This document shows positions 51,998 to 62,455 of a stretch of 64,000 bases of DNA, piece by piece. The number at the start of each line of letters is the position of its first letter. Within the stretch, counting starts at the first letter, position 1. Under the pieces are notes generated by a model. It was not told the origin of the DNA and searched no databases. It saw only the letters and a program-made list of their open reading frames with translations. Both the position numbers and the translations under genes were made by a program. Origin of the DNA: Semisulcospira habei. Lineage: Eukaryota; Mollusca; Gastropoda; Semisulcospiridae. The DNA lies in NCBI GenBank assembly GCA_036245525.1, contig BTPG01000004.1, positions 164,964,008 to 165,028,007 on the forward strand. Reading direction: 5' to 3'.

Positions 51998-53770
51998 GGA
52001 ATCATTGTAAACTCAGTGTCAAAAGTCCCTCGTTGTCAAAGGAACATGGGATACAAAGTGGTTTCAGCGAGAGGTTTAGACCCTCACGAGCCTTCGCAAC
52101 TGCAGGGGTTCATGTGTACCTTTACCTAGTGGAGTTTGAGTGGTGTTACATTTTTCCAGGCAGTCAAGGGTTTAAGTTCAGGAGAAACTCTGGGAGGGAT
52201 CATCTCAAAGCACATAAAAAGCATCTGCTGATGTCAAAAAGAGTAATTGTTAAAATAAATGTGACCCTGATGTTACATGTTTTTACAATTATTTTTGTTG
52301 TTTAGAGGGGTTGGGATTAGGGGGTTGGGGTTAAACTGGGATGAGCAGTTCTAACACTGATGTTTGTGGGGGTTTTAATCAATTTTTTAAAATTTTTTTA
52401 ATCTATTTGTGGTGATGGAAGGATTTGCCAGTTTGAACGGATAGTTGTACCCTTTCATGAAAATTGTTGTGTTGACTGAATTGTGTTTAAACGACTTTAT
52501 ATGCTATTATGATGCTTTGACTGTGGTTGGGCATTTAAATTTTAATATTCTTACAGTTATTTGAGGTGCTAAATTTTAAGTCATGTATTTTTAGATATCA
52601 GATAAATGTGAGTTAATTTATAAGAGAAAATGATCTGTAGTATGCACTTCATCATATGTAGAAAATGAAGTGGTGTTATAGTTGAACCTGTTTGAGCGTC
52701 TGGACTTTCGAGAGATCACCTATCATTTAACACCATCATTTAGGTGGCTGTAGCTGTGACTGTGGCTGTAGCCACCTAAATGATGGTCTTTAATGACAGT
52801 TGACAGTTGTCCTTCAAGACTTGTTTCAAGAGGGCTGTCTTATTAGAGCATTTTTTCTTGCAAAAGAAGGTGGTTGCTCAAAACAGGTTTCACTGTATTG
52901 TATGAATGCTGTTGAACAATAGGAGCGTGGCATTCATGATACAGTGAATTTCTGACTCAACAAGATGCTGGGCCATTCACATTTTTCTGTTTGTTACCTG
53001 GAATATATCCATTTTGTGTGATAGTAGAACCTGTTTTGAACAACCACGCTTATGACAGATCACATGTCATTAATGACCATTATTTAGGTGGCTGTAGCCA
53101 CCCAAATCATGGCCTTCAATGACAGGTGTGTCACCTGTCATTTTTGCCCTTCAAGGCTCCATTTCTTGTGGTTAGGACCTGGCAATGATTTGTAATGTTT
53201 TTAATTTATTTTCTCTAAAAAAGTATTGTTACATGTATATCTGACTTTTTGTTGCCATTACGACTAACCTTGTAATAGGCAGGGTCACCTGCTAGTTAAA
53301 ATGTGGATGACTGAATCAGTGCACAATGTCGCGTTATTAGCTGTTTATGAATTTGAAGTTTTAACATTTACTTGCTTTGCAGTTGTTGTTTTGCTAAATA
53401 ACTTTATTTCTTAGCGTTGGTGATCGACCCTTCGGCTGTCAGCAGCGGGTTTTGCAGTGAGGATTCCTGCAGAAATCATTATGACAAAAACTGCTACCGG
53501 CAGCCAAAGGGATATATAATTATCTTGTTATGTTGCAAAAAGTGTAATGCCTAACAAGGCAGCATAACCTGAGATTGCATTACCGGTATTTACTTAGTGA
53601 TATTTTTGTACAGACATTGGCGTGTGGTTCGAGATCTGATGGCTAGTGTACACTGTAAAAAGGGAAGCATCTGCTTGGCAGCCAGAGACTTGTCTGCAGT
53701 TAAACCGGTTCCACAGTGCGTTGGTGCGCCGATAGCATGCTCTGCTGATCTGTTTTGTTTCAACCCTCTT
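51998..53770. other. Non-coding DNA with diverged palindromes
   Basis: AT-rich. A repeat of the type GGTGGCTGTAGCCACC occurs at about 52735-52790 (arms CATCATTTAGGTGGCTGTAG and inverse) and 53075-53105. Both are preceded by GTTGAACCTGTTT- or GTAGAACCTGTTTT-like sequence and followed by (T)CAATGACAG-type sequence, so they are two copies of one small element. No coding exon recognised. Confidence 0.5.
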
Positions 53771-53979
53771 TTAACCCATTTCATCCTGAGGATGATTTTG
53801 TAAAATTTGCTTATCCTGCGAAGGCTACATTACTGATTAGGAGATAGATCAACTGTTTTAGTTCAAGGGTGATGCCAGCATAGCTTGGCGCCTCAGGCGC
53901 CAAACTATGCTGGCATCACCCTTGAACTATCAGTCAAATTTATTTCAAGCAATGAGTGTATCAGAATGTTAAGGGGTTA
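53771..53979. mobile_element. TTAACCC hairpin MITE, copy 3
   Basis: TTAACCCATTTCATCCTGAG at the left and GTTAAGGGGTTA at the right. A stem at about 53860-53929 (AGTTCAAGGGTGATGCCAGC ... inverse) has one mismatch around GGCGCCTCAGGCGCC. Confidence 0.8.
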
Positions 53980-54234
53980 CCTCTTTTAACTCCTAGAACT
54001 AAATGACTTCATTCTGTAAAATGGAAGTCATATAGTTCTGAGAGTTTAAGAGTTGATGCTGTTACAGCAGAATCTGTTTTGAGTGACGTCATGTATGAGA
54101 GGTCTAAGCCAAAAAGGTGACTGAAAAATGCAAAGAAGGAAACACGCTTTGGAAGGACAGTTACAACACAATTGATTAAATTTCTTGGTTAACAATTTTC
54201 ATTCTGACACACTGTTGCAAGAAATAAATTTGAC

Positions 54235-54306
54235 TATCATAGTTCAAGAGTGTTGCCAGAATAGCTTGGCGCCTGAGGCGCCAAGCTATTCTGGCAACAC
54301 TGTTTC
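54235..54306. repeat. Hairpin of the MITE family, copy 4 (core only)
   Basis: GTGTTGCCAGAATAGCTTGG then CGCC-TGA-GGCG and the exact inverse, a stem of 24 bp. The outer TTAACCC termini are not evident. Confidence 0.75.
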
Positions 54307-54768
54307 ACATATGGATGCCTGATGGCTTGGCATACGATCTATGAGACAGACACCGCGCGCGCCGGCAAGCACAGCGAACACTTAATCCATCCATAGTTAG
54401 CGTGGGGGCTGTTCGGTATATCGCACGCCCAGCCCATCAGGCCCCTGGGGTTTCACACTTCTCTCACAGCCTGAACATGTAATGACTTGGGCCTTTAAAC
54501 ACACCTAAGGGAAAGCCAGCAAGAGACACAGACCCATATGGCCTCCACAGCCTGTAAGAGCTCATGAAGATCAGTGTATCATGTAGAGAGATTGTGTTCT
54601 TTGATGGTGTGTCTAGTCATCGTCTTTGATTTGTTCTGTTTCCTGTTTTTCTTAAATTTTAAAATGTGTTGCTTTGGGGGGGGGGGGGGGGGGAGTGGAT
54701 GGATGGGGGGAGAGATCGAGGCTTGTGTTGGAAGGAAAGAGGGGATGGAATAGACTTCTAATGTATGT

Positions 54769-54996
54769 TTAACCCTTATCATTCAGAATACACCAGTGTG
54801 TGAAATAAGTTTGACTAAAATAGTTCAAGGGTAGTGCCAGAATAGCTTGGCGCCTAGAGGCGCCAAGCCATTCTGGCACCACCCTTAAACTAAAGCCACT
54901 GGTCAATATCCTTATCTGTGAGTACTATAATGTAGCGTGCATAATTATGGCAGTGAACAAATTTGAAGCTTTTAGCCTCAGTATGATATGGGTTAA
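54769..54996. mobile_element. TTAACCC hairpin MITE, copy 5
   Basis: TTAACCCTTATCATTCAGAA to GATATGGGTTAA, with stem 54821-54893. Clearly related along its full length to copy 7 (56518-56741), including CTATAATGTAGC and AAATTTGAAGCTTTT. Confidence 0.85.
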
Positions 54997-55329
54997 CACT
55001 TTCACTGTCAAAAATAGAAACACGTTCGAGTTTCAAGACACAGATTGGTCTTTTTCGCTGACATTACTTTGCATCCAAGTTCCTTGCGGCTGAACCACTT
55101 CCCCAGTAGCAAAAACGTCCTAGGCCCCATGATGGCCGCAGTGGGCCCGCGCGTGGGCCCAATGCAGCCATCGTGGGCCCAAAGACCTCTGCTTACTGGG
55201 TTTGGCGGTGCAGTAACCCTTTGGCTGTCTGTAGCGCTTTTTTGTCCTGACCTTTAGCACTGAAGGGATGAAAACTGTCCCTTTCTGCAATGACCTGTCT
55301 TTTACAGCGTTCACAGGGGCAAAGTTCAC

Positions 55330-55450
55330 TTTGCACAAAGTAAAATAAAATACAATGCGTGTGCCTACTTCACAATTACCCCCCCCCCCCCCCACCCCCA
55401 GGGAGAGGGGGGGGGGGGGGGAGTAATTGTGAAGTAAGAACCCACATTGT
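55330..55450. repeat. Foldback with C and G homopolymer at its centre
   Basis: CTACTTCACAATTAC followed by C runs (55379-55400), then G runs (55408-55422) and GTAATTGTGAAGTA. The homology extends outward (ATGCGTGTGCCTACTTC versus GAAGTAAGAACCCACAT). A second small palindrome, AGTGTCGTATAG ... CTATACGACACT, lies at 55515-55556. Confidence 0.7.
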
Positions 55451-56009
55451 TTTAAGTGCTTGTACAGGTAAAGTATCTTTTATTCTTAAGTCATTCAAGA
55501 AATTAATAACTGCGAAAGTGTCGTATAGCGTTGCGGGCAGAAACACTATACGACACTGCCGCAGATATTTTTTATGGGACTCCTCAAAAGTTTTATGGTG
55601 AAATATAATTATGTTGATGAATTTGTTGTTGTTGTTATTATTATTATTATTATTATTGACCATTGCATGAATGCTTCCCTGTGCTTTTGCAGATCTGCCC
55701 TCATAAAATTTGGCAATATACATGCAGCTAGCCCATTTCTATGAAAAGAGAGATTTTATATTGTGGTATTGCAGTGAAAATTTCGCTTTTCACACAAATG
55801 GACTTGTTGTCTTTTGCCAGATTAGGGCAGACTGATGTTTCTTGTTTATATAGATAATCTGGCTGGTGTTACCTAGTTTGTAATGTTCATAAATGGATGT
55901 GAACTCAATTTTGCCATTACCTGAATGCAGTATGCAAATCAAAGGCCTCGGTGGAGACGCGTGTTTTTCTTTTGTGCCCATAAATATCTATGCTGTTCTA
56001 TGAAAGGAT

Positions 56010-56075
56010 GTGTTGGTCTGTGATTTTGGACCTTATGGCAATGGGTTATAAGGTCCCAAATCACAGACGAACACA
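56010..56075. repeat. GTGATTTTGGACC hairpin, copy 1
   Basis: TGTGATTTTGGACCTTATG faces CATAAGGTCC-type inverse (TATAAGGTCCCAAATCACA). A second copy with the same arms is at 57458-57515. Confidence 0.65.
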
Positions 56076-56295
56076 CACAAGCACATATTCTAGACTTAGG
56101 CCTGTGATGGAGTTTGCTGTTACATGCCTGACTCATCTCTTTTGAACTTATACCGTGATACATTGTAGTTCATAACTTGCACTTGTGACTTGGAATAAAA
56201 TGTGCGTAAAGAAGCCAATAAGCACGCCTCTGCTGTTCATTGTGCAATACACTTTGAATATAACAAATCACCTGGGGACAACAAATTATTTGTTG

Positions 56296-56489
56296 TTAAC
56301 CCATTACAGCCTGAGGCTGATTTTGTAAAATGTGACACCTGCATTACAGATCAGGAGATAAATCAACTGTTTTAGTTCAAGGGTGGTGCCAGAATAACTT
56401 GGTGCCTGAGGCCCCAAGCTATTCTGGCAGCACCATTTAACTATCAAATTTATTTTGAGCAATAGGTGTATCAGAATAATAAGCGTTAA
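56296..56489. mobile_element. TTAACCC hairpin MITE, copy 6
   Basis: TTAACCCATTACAGCCTGAG at the left and AAGCGTTAA at the right. The stem at about 56375-56450 is decayed (GCGCCT changed to GTGCCT). Confidence 0.7.
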
Positions 56490-56517
56490 ATCTGAAATTT
56501 GTTAAAAGCTAAGTAAT

Positions 56518-56741
56518 TTAACCCTTATCATTCGGAATACGCCAGTGTGTGAAATAAGTTTGACTAAAATAGTTCAAGGGTAGTGCCAGAATAGCTTGGC
56601 ACCTCTAGGCGCCAAGCTATTCTGGCACCACCCTTGAACTAAAGCCATTGGTCTATATCCTTATCTGTAAGTACTATAATGTAGCTTGCATATGGCAGTG
56701 TACAAATTTGAAGCTTTTGGCCTCAGTATGATATGGGTTAA
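56518..56741. mobile_element. TTAACCC hairpin MITE, copy 7
   Basis: TTAACCCTTATCATTCGGAA to GATATGGGTTAA. The stem at 56570-56641 is around CTTGGCACCTCTAGGCGCCAAG. Closest to copy 5. Confidence 0.85.
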
Positions 56742-58250
56742 TAAGCGAAGTAATTTGTATAGAAAGAGTGCTGTCGGGACCTCTGTGAAAGTGCTGTTGT
56801 ATGGGACTTGTGTTACAGGGATATAATGCAGGGATTTGGGTTTAGCGCCGATTACGCGTACATGGCCATCCCACGGAGGTCCGTGCAAGCAAGGGAGACT
56901 ATCTCACGGCAGGTAGCACACTGGTTGTCACCCTCGATTCACTACCGCTGATCGACGGTAGCGAATCGGGGAGACAACCAGAGTACACAGGGGATAACCG
57001 AGCAGTACTATTATTCTGCAATAAATGAACATAATTATGACAACATCGTACTGCTCATTTGTTTGCCACTTCCGTACGCAAAGGCCATAGGGCCGTCGTT
57101 GGCCCGCGCACAGCTGTACGCGGGCGAACGGTGGCCGATGTCGGCCCGATGGCCTTTTGCGCATTCGGTTTTTTCTGTGAGCTTGAACACCGTACAGCAT
57201 ACTAGAACTTGATACTGGTCGATCGCTTCCAACGCAAATTTCGCTATATCTAAGCCTTGAGAGGACTGGAATGCAAACCGTACCTACATTTGTGATCGCA
57301 GGGACCAAGCACCAAGTTGTTTGCAAGCTACGAAGCGAAAATAAACTCGAATCGATGCACATATCGGAACGTGCTTCTGGCGTGCACGTTCTCCACCATG
57401 AGAGTGGGTGGGTGTGAATGTTGAGTGAAACATAGCTCTTGATCGCATGCGCAAATGTGTGCTGGTGTGTGATTTTGGACCGTGCGGCCTGGAGCCTTAA
57501 GGTCCAAAATCACATACCATACACAGCACACGAGCAGTGAAGTAAAAAGTCGGAAGTTTACCTACACCCTAAAATACAGCGCGCTTCAGCAGGTGCAACA
57601 CTAAATTCATTATTACAGTCTCGGCGCTTGCAGGAACCTTAATGCGTGGGCTTTGGTTGGTCCAAAAAGCCAATGCTTTTGACACTCTCTCCACACAAAA
57701 ACAGAAGTCTCACGTCGACGTCGGTATTATTTCATATTTGGGTCTATGTCAATATGTCATACTGAGTGGCAACATACCACATCGTAAAAGAAAATTAACT
57801 TGCCAGACAGGGGTACTGGACCTCATAAGACCAGGCATGGGAATTGCCCAAGCAAAAATCACCTGAAACTAGGCCTTCAACCTCAGGCCTCCACGAAGCT
57901 AGACCTTGCTTTCCTTTACAGGGGCCGAAAAATCAGGGGGGAGGGGGGGGGGGGGTATTAGGCGCTAGACACCTTCTTTCCTGCGGCCGAAAAAAGTCAC
58001 GACGCCTTCATTTCAGGGACCAAAGAAAAAATCGGCAAACACAATGGCACGTCTGCCCACCTAGGTTTACTGCGCGGCGCACTCGTCCACCAGTGCGGGT
58101 CGCGGACACAGCCTGCCGCATCATATCCTGCCCGCGATGTTAAACCGGTGCTCTGCTCGTTTTGCTACCCACAATGTTCTTTTTCGCGGAGACGTCTTTT
58201 TATTTTCGTGGATGATCTCTTCTTTTTCGTGGAATTCGCGGACAATTCCC
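56742..58250. other. Non-coding DNA
   Basis: No exon recognised. It includes a palindromic GC-rich stretch (57064-57175, GGCCATAGGGCCGTCGTTGG ... CCGATGGCCTTTTGCGCATT) related to 50475-50535, an inverted pair TCACTACCGCTGATCGACGGTAGCGA (56937-56965) and the hairpin 57458-57515. A G run lies at 57938-57955. Confidence 0.45.
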
Positions 58251-58269
58251 ATGCCTGTTGAAGGTAAGT

Positions 58270-59910
58270 TTTGGTTGTAAATGGTTACGTTCATGCAAAA
58301 TTGATGACCGAGCACCATAAATGTTTAAAAAAAAAAGCAATGTAAGTGTACTGCTTTTCTAATTACTTCAAAGTTCAAATGAATGTTGACGCAAACAAAT
58401 GTAAAATCAATCGGCTCAATGACTGCGTGTTTTCAACAAAGGAAAAAAAATTACTTGATGGAATTTGCCTTCATCCGACGATGACGGTTTAGTTTTGGTT
58501 GTAACAGTTATGTTCAAGTTTCTAAATTCGATATTCAATATTTCAAAGGATAAAACAGAACAAGTAATGTATGTCCAGATTAGTTTTGTAGCGCAGCAAC
58601 ACTTTGAAACAATAATTATTAGCTTTTACCGCCACCTTACCGTTGTGTCCGCTTGTACATAACTTTACACACGGTTGAAGGTTGTCAGCGTTACGTTCAG
58701 GCAATTACAGCTTTATTTTCAAAGATTAAAAAGAACACTATGTATCACACATTTTCGTCGATTCAGTATTGTTGTCTTTAACGTTCCTGATATAAAAAAT
58801 AGAGTAAATGTCTTTTGTTCCTGCTGTTCGATTGTTCATAACTTTACACAGTTTGGCCAGGTAAATCTTTATGTAAAGTTATTTTCAAACCATGAGTTTT
58901 GCATGTTCATACATTTTTTAGTACCAATTTTTGTTGGTAGGAAGGGATTTTGTGCTAATTTGATTTATACTCTGGGTCATAGATTATGAGTTGCTTAATT
59001 ATAGCGTTTGTACATAACATGACGCAGTGCAAAAGGGAACAGACATAGCACCTTCAATCAAAAAATGGTCGTTTTTCTTATCTTAAGCTGTGATAATGTT
59101 CCCATTGTCTTTATGTACTTTATATTATTGTTTATTTATTATGTAACATAAGATTAAGTAAGAATAACCCTGTTCTGGCAGTATTGGGCTGAACATAACA
59201 TGATGTAACACTTTTGGTGGTTGGGTTGTAAAGTTCTGTTACACTGTGCTTCATGCTATTTTTGTATGGTTTAGTGTTCTATGATAAGTACAGATAGTCT
59301 GTGCATTTTTTTTAAAAATTCTGCACCCAAGAAATTACAATTTTTAAGAAATGCCTTGAACATAACTTGACAACAATTATGTTGTCAAGTTATGTACAGT
59401 TAAAATAGTGCTCAGCTAACATTTTACTTCATAGTAACAGGCTCTTTGCCACATTCCTTCTGCATCTGAAGATAAGTAGCGGCTAATGTGTCTGTTTGTT
59501 TGTCTATTTTGACAAAGGGTATTTACCCGAAATATTAATAAATTGTGTTGTACCGTTTTTTCTAAGCGTGTTTCTTTCTCCGTTGGGTACTTCTTTTAGT
59601 CTCTTTTAAGGTGGAAGACTGGTTTGATTATTTTGTCTATTGTAACTAATATACAAACTATTGTTGTAGCTAGATGACTGAACATAACTTGACAAACTAA
59701 ACTGACATGTAAAGTGTAAAGTTATGTTCATTACTGTAGCACAATTCCTAGTATACTGTCTTTGGGATGCCCACTTTCCTAGTAGTTATTTATCAAAATA
59801 CAGCTTGGGTACTAAAATATAAATTGTTAAACCCAGAATATACATTTGTCTGTTTTAAATAGTTTGTACATAACATGACAACATCATGTGTTGTCAAGTT
59901 ATGTTCAACC
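58270..59910. repeat. Array of a TACATAAC(A/T)TGACA motif with about 175-bp spacing
   Basis: The motif or its inverse occurs near 58281, 58501, 58654, 58834, 59009, 59191, 59358 (with inverse at 59380), 59680 (inverse at 59714) and 59865 (inverse at 59891). Spacings are mostly 163-185 bp, with one double gap. Between motifs the sequence is AT-rich and too diverged to align by eye. It may be an old satellite or a series of regulatory-like sites. No coding sequence. Confidence 0.5.
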
Positions 59911-60093
59911 ACAGTTGTGTTTGGTTCACACATTGTCTTCCAAGTTACAGTCTGATCATGCCTTTTACTCTTTGTTGTGCTGGCCAAGCTTGATAGCTGC
60001 CATTGATATATTATAATTTAATAATAACCAGCCATTTGAGTACAAAGCTGTTGAAAAATAACCAGACATATTAGGCTGATGTTAGCTAACAAC

Positions 60094-60729
60094 TGTCATC
60101 CTCACCACCCTGCTGTACGGTTCCGAGTCCTGGGCCCTCCACCGCAGCCAACTACGACTCCTCGAACGCTTTCACCAGCGCTGCCTGCGTACCATCCTCA
60201 GCATTCACTGGAGTGACTATGTCACCAACGTCGAGGTCCTTGAACAGGCGGAAACTGTGAGCATCGAGGTTTTGCTGCTGCGGACACAGCTTCGCTGGGC
60301 GGGGCACGTCTCCAGGATGGAGGATCATCGCCTACCCAAGATCACTCTGTTCGGCGAGCTCGCCACTGGACACCGAGACAGAGGGGCACCAAAGAAGAGA
60401 TACAAAGACGGTCTCAAGAAGTCACTTAGTGCCTGCCAAATCGACCACCGCCAGTGGTCTTCCTTGCTGTGGACCGTGACACCTGGCGCTCCACCATTCA
60501 CAAGGCAGCCGTCTCCTTTGAGGACTCTCGCAGAGCTAACCTCAAGGACAAGCGGCTCAGGAGAAAAAACAGAGTTGTCGTAACTCAGAACCCTGACCAG
60601 ACCTTCCCCTGCAGCCACTGCGGTCGAACCTGCCTGTCCCGGATTGGCCTCCGCAGTCACGAAAATGCCTGCAGACGACGTGGGCAAGCCCTATAGAATC
60701 TTCGTTCGCGAAGTCAAGCCATGAAAAAA
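60094..60729 (+). mobile_element. 5'-truncated LINE, 10-bp TSD
   Basis: Flanked by AGCTAACAAC at 60084-60093 and 60730-60739. It encodes the end of an ORF2: LTTLLYGSESWALHRSQLRL, LLLRTQLRWAGHVSRMEDHR, RGAPKKRYKDGLKKSL, then after a frameshift near 60460 DRDTWRSTIHKAAVSFEDSR and a terminal zinc finger (CSHCGRTCLSRIGLRSHENA, C2HC-like). An A-rich 3' end (60723-60730) precedes the TSD. Inactive. Confidence 0.88.
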
Positions 60730-60739
60730 AGCTAACAAC

Positions 60740-61671
60740 AAATTGCAAACATGGACACAAATTGAAATTATTTGACCCTCTCTGTTTCAGTTCTTCGAGA
60801 TTTGTTCCTGAATCGAAAGTTTCCGAGGCTGAAGGGTCTTTCCCAACCATGAAAGCACTCAGAACTAATGGATGCTAAACACATGTCGTAGTGCAATACC
60901 CTGACAGGTTGTACCCTGGTGAGCAAGATTATGTCAGCATACTTGTGCTTACGAATGATAGCAGCCAGGAATCTTTTTTAAAGTATTTGAAACCAGAAAA
61001 ATGTGGATTCTGAACATGTTTTAGCTCCATTTATGTTAGAGAGGGAGAATATGAGATTATTTGACCAATTTCTGTCGACCCCAAATTTCCACGATTTTTG
61101 CCCCACAAACTTCAACACCTTCACGCCACCCATTTTTTTCAGCGCCTCAGTATACTTGCCTAACTTACCGACTGCTACTGAACACGCCACTGCATTATTA
61201 TTTTAACAATCACTCTTTTATGTATGTCTTAGCAGAGTAATACCAACAGGGGGTTAACACCTGAGCTAATTAATATACTGGTTATGTAAACATTTACACA
61301 CTAAAATGCAGTAAATCAGCGCCCATTTGCGTAGCTTACGTGTGTTGTATTTCGGGAATTTCCGATTATAGGCAAAACAACATACACGTCATACAGCAGT
61401 TACTTCCCTTAGAAATCTATTTGTAGCCCGCTTACGGCTTTCGCCGATAACATTTTTGAGAAATGAAATACACAATTACTCGCTTATCTATAACAACCAA
61501 TTAAAATAAGTTTAATAAGACTAATAATTTTCACAGCTCAATTGGTTGTATGATTAGTTAGTGCTACAGACCTGTAATCGATTAATACAGAACCGGTCGG
61601 TAAGACAGTGACATTGCACAACTTCCTGTTTCAATCGATCTTATATTTAAGTAGGTAAGAATAACTACATT
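60740..61671. other. Non-coding DNA
   Basis: AT-rich with no recognised exon, repeat or RNA gene. Confidence 0.5.
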
Positions 61672-61795
61672 GTCCTGGGCCGAGGCTGGCCTGGTGGTCT
61701 CGACCCCGTTACACATGTACCGAGTAGATCTTGGGGCAGTTTACTAGGTACGTGTGTGCGTGGGTTCGAATCACCTAAAAAAAAAATCTCACAAA
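61672..61795 (+). other. Possible tRNA-derived SINE remnant
   Basis: TGGCCTGGTGG (61687-61697) differs from the A-box consensus at one position. GGTTCGAATC (61763-61772) is a perfect B box, followed by CACC and a run of 11 A. The 76-nt spacing is too long for a normal tRNA, so it is not called as a tRNA gene. Confidence 0.4.
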
Positions 61796-62289
61796 TTTTC
61801 GTTTCGATAAATGTCTGAGCTGTGAGATTCTCATCTGGGGTGTGACGATCCAATAATTTAAATAGTTAAAAAAAATGCCGGCAAATAAATAAATAAAACA
61901 AATTGTGCGCGCACGGGTAAAAAGGGGGTGGTAAGGGGATAAGGGGGGTTGGGTGGGGTGTGTGTGTGAGTGTGTGTCTGTCTGTCTGTCTATCCTTCCC
62001 TTGTCCCGTCTGGGTGACGGAACACCGCATCCGATTCTCAATGCCTCTTCAAGAGGGGCTAGTGTGAATCCTCTCCTGAAAAGGCCATTGAAAATCGGAT
62101 AACAGACGGGATTTTTGTTTTAAGAAGTTTATTTTAATAACACGCCGCTCATTATATCAACTTTGTGTGATTGTCCACATGAACTACCATGGCATCATCA
62201 TATAATCACCCTCACATGCAAAATTTTTTAAAAAATTGCTAATTGTGTAATTGTCTGTAATCATGTGATCTTGGTATCCAGCGTAAACA
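61796..62289. other. Non-coding DNA
   Basis: A G-rich and TG-rich stretch at 61920-61995; the rest is AT-rich with no exon or element recognised. Confidence 0.45.
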
Positions 62290-62455
62290 ATATATGTATG
62301 TTATTGTATGAGTGTGTGAGTGCATGCGTGTATGAGTCTGTGTGTATGCGTTTGTTTGTCTGTGTGTATGCGTTTGTTTGCCTGTGTGTTTGTATGTATG
62401 CGTATATGTACGCGTGTGTGTGTGTGCGTATATGTACGCGTGTGTATGTATGCGG
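62290..62455 (+). repeat. TG/TATGCG microsatellite
   Basis: Alternating TGTGTG, GTATGCG and TGTTTG units directly before the LINE at 62456. It is non-coding, and its open frames are due to the lack of stop triplets. Confidence 0.85.

Noticed and set aside
61687..61775. A functional tRNA gene
   Set aside because: The A-to-B box spacing is 76 nt and the acceptor stem does not pair. At most it is a SINE remnant.
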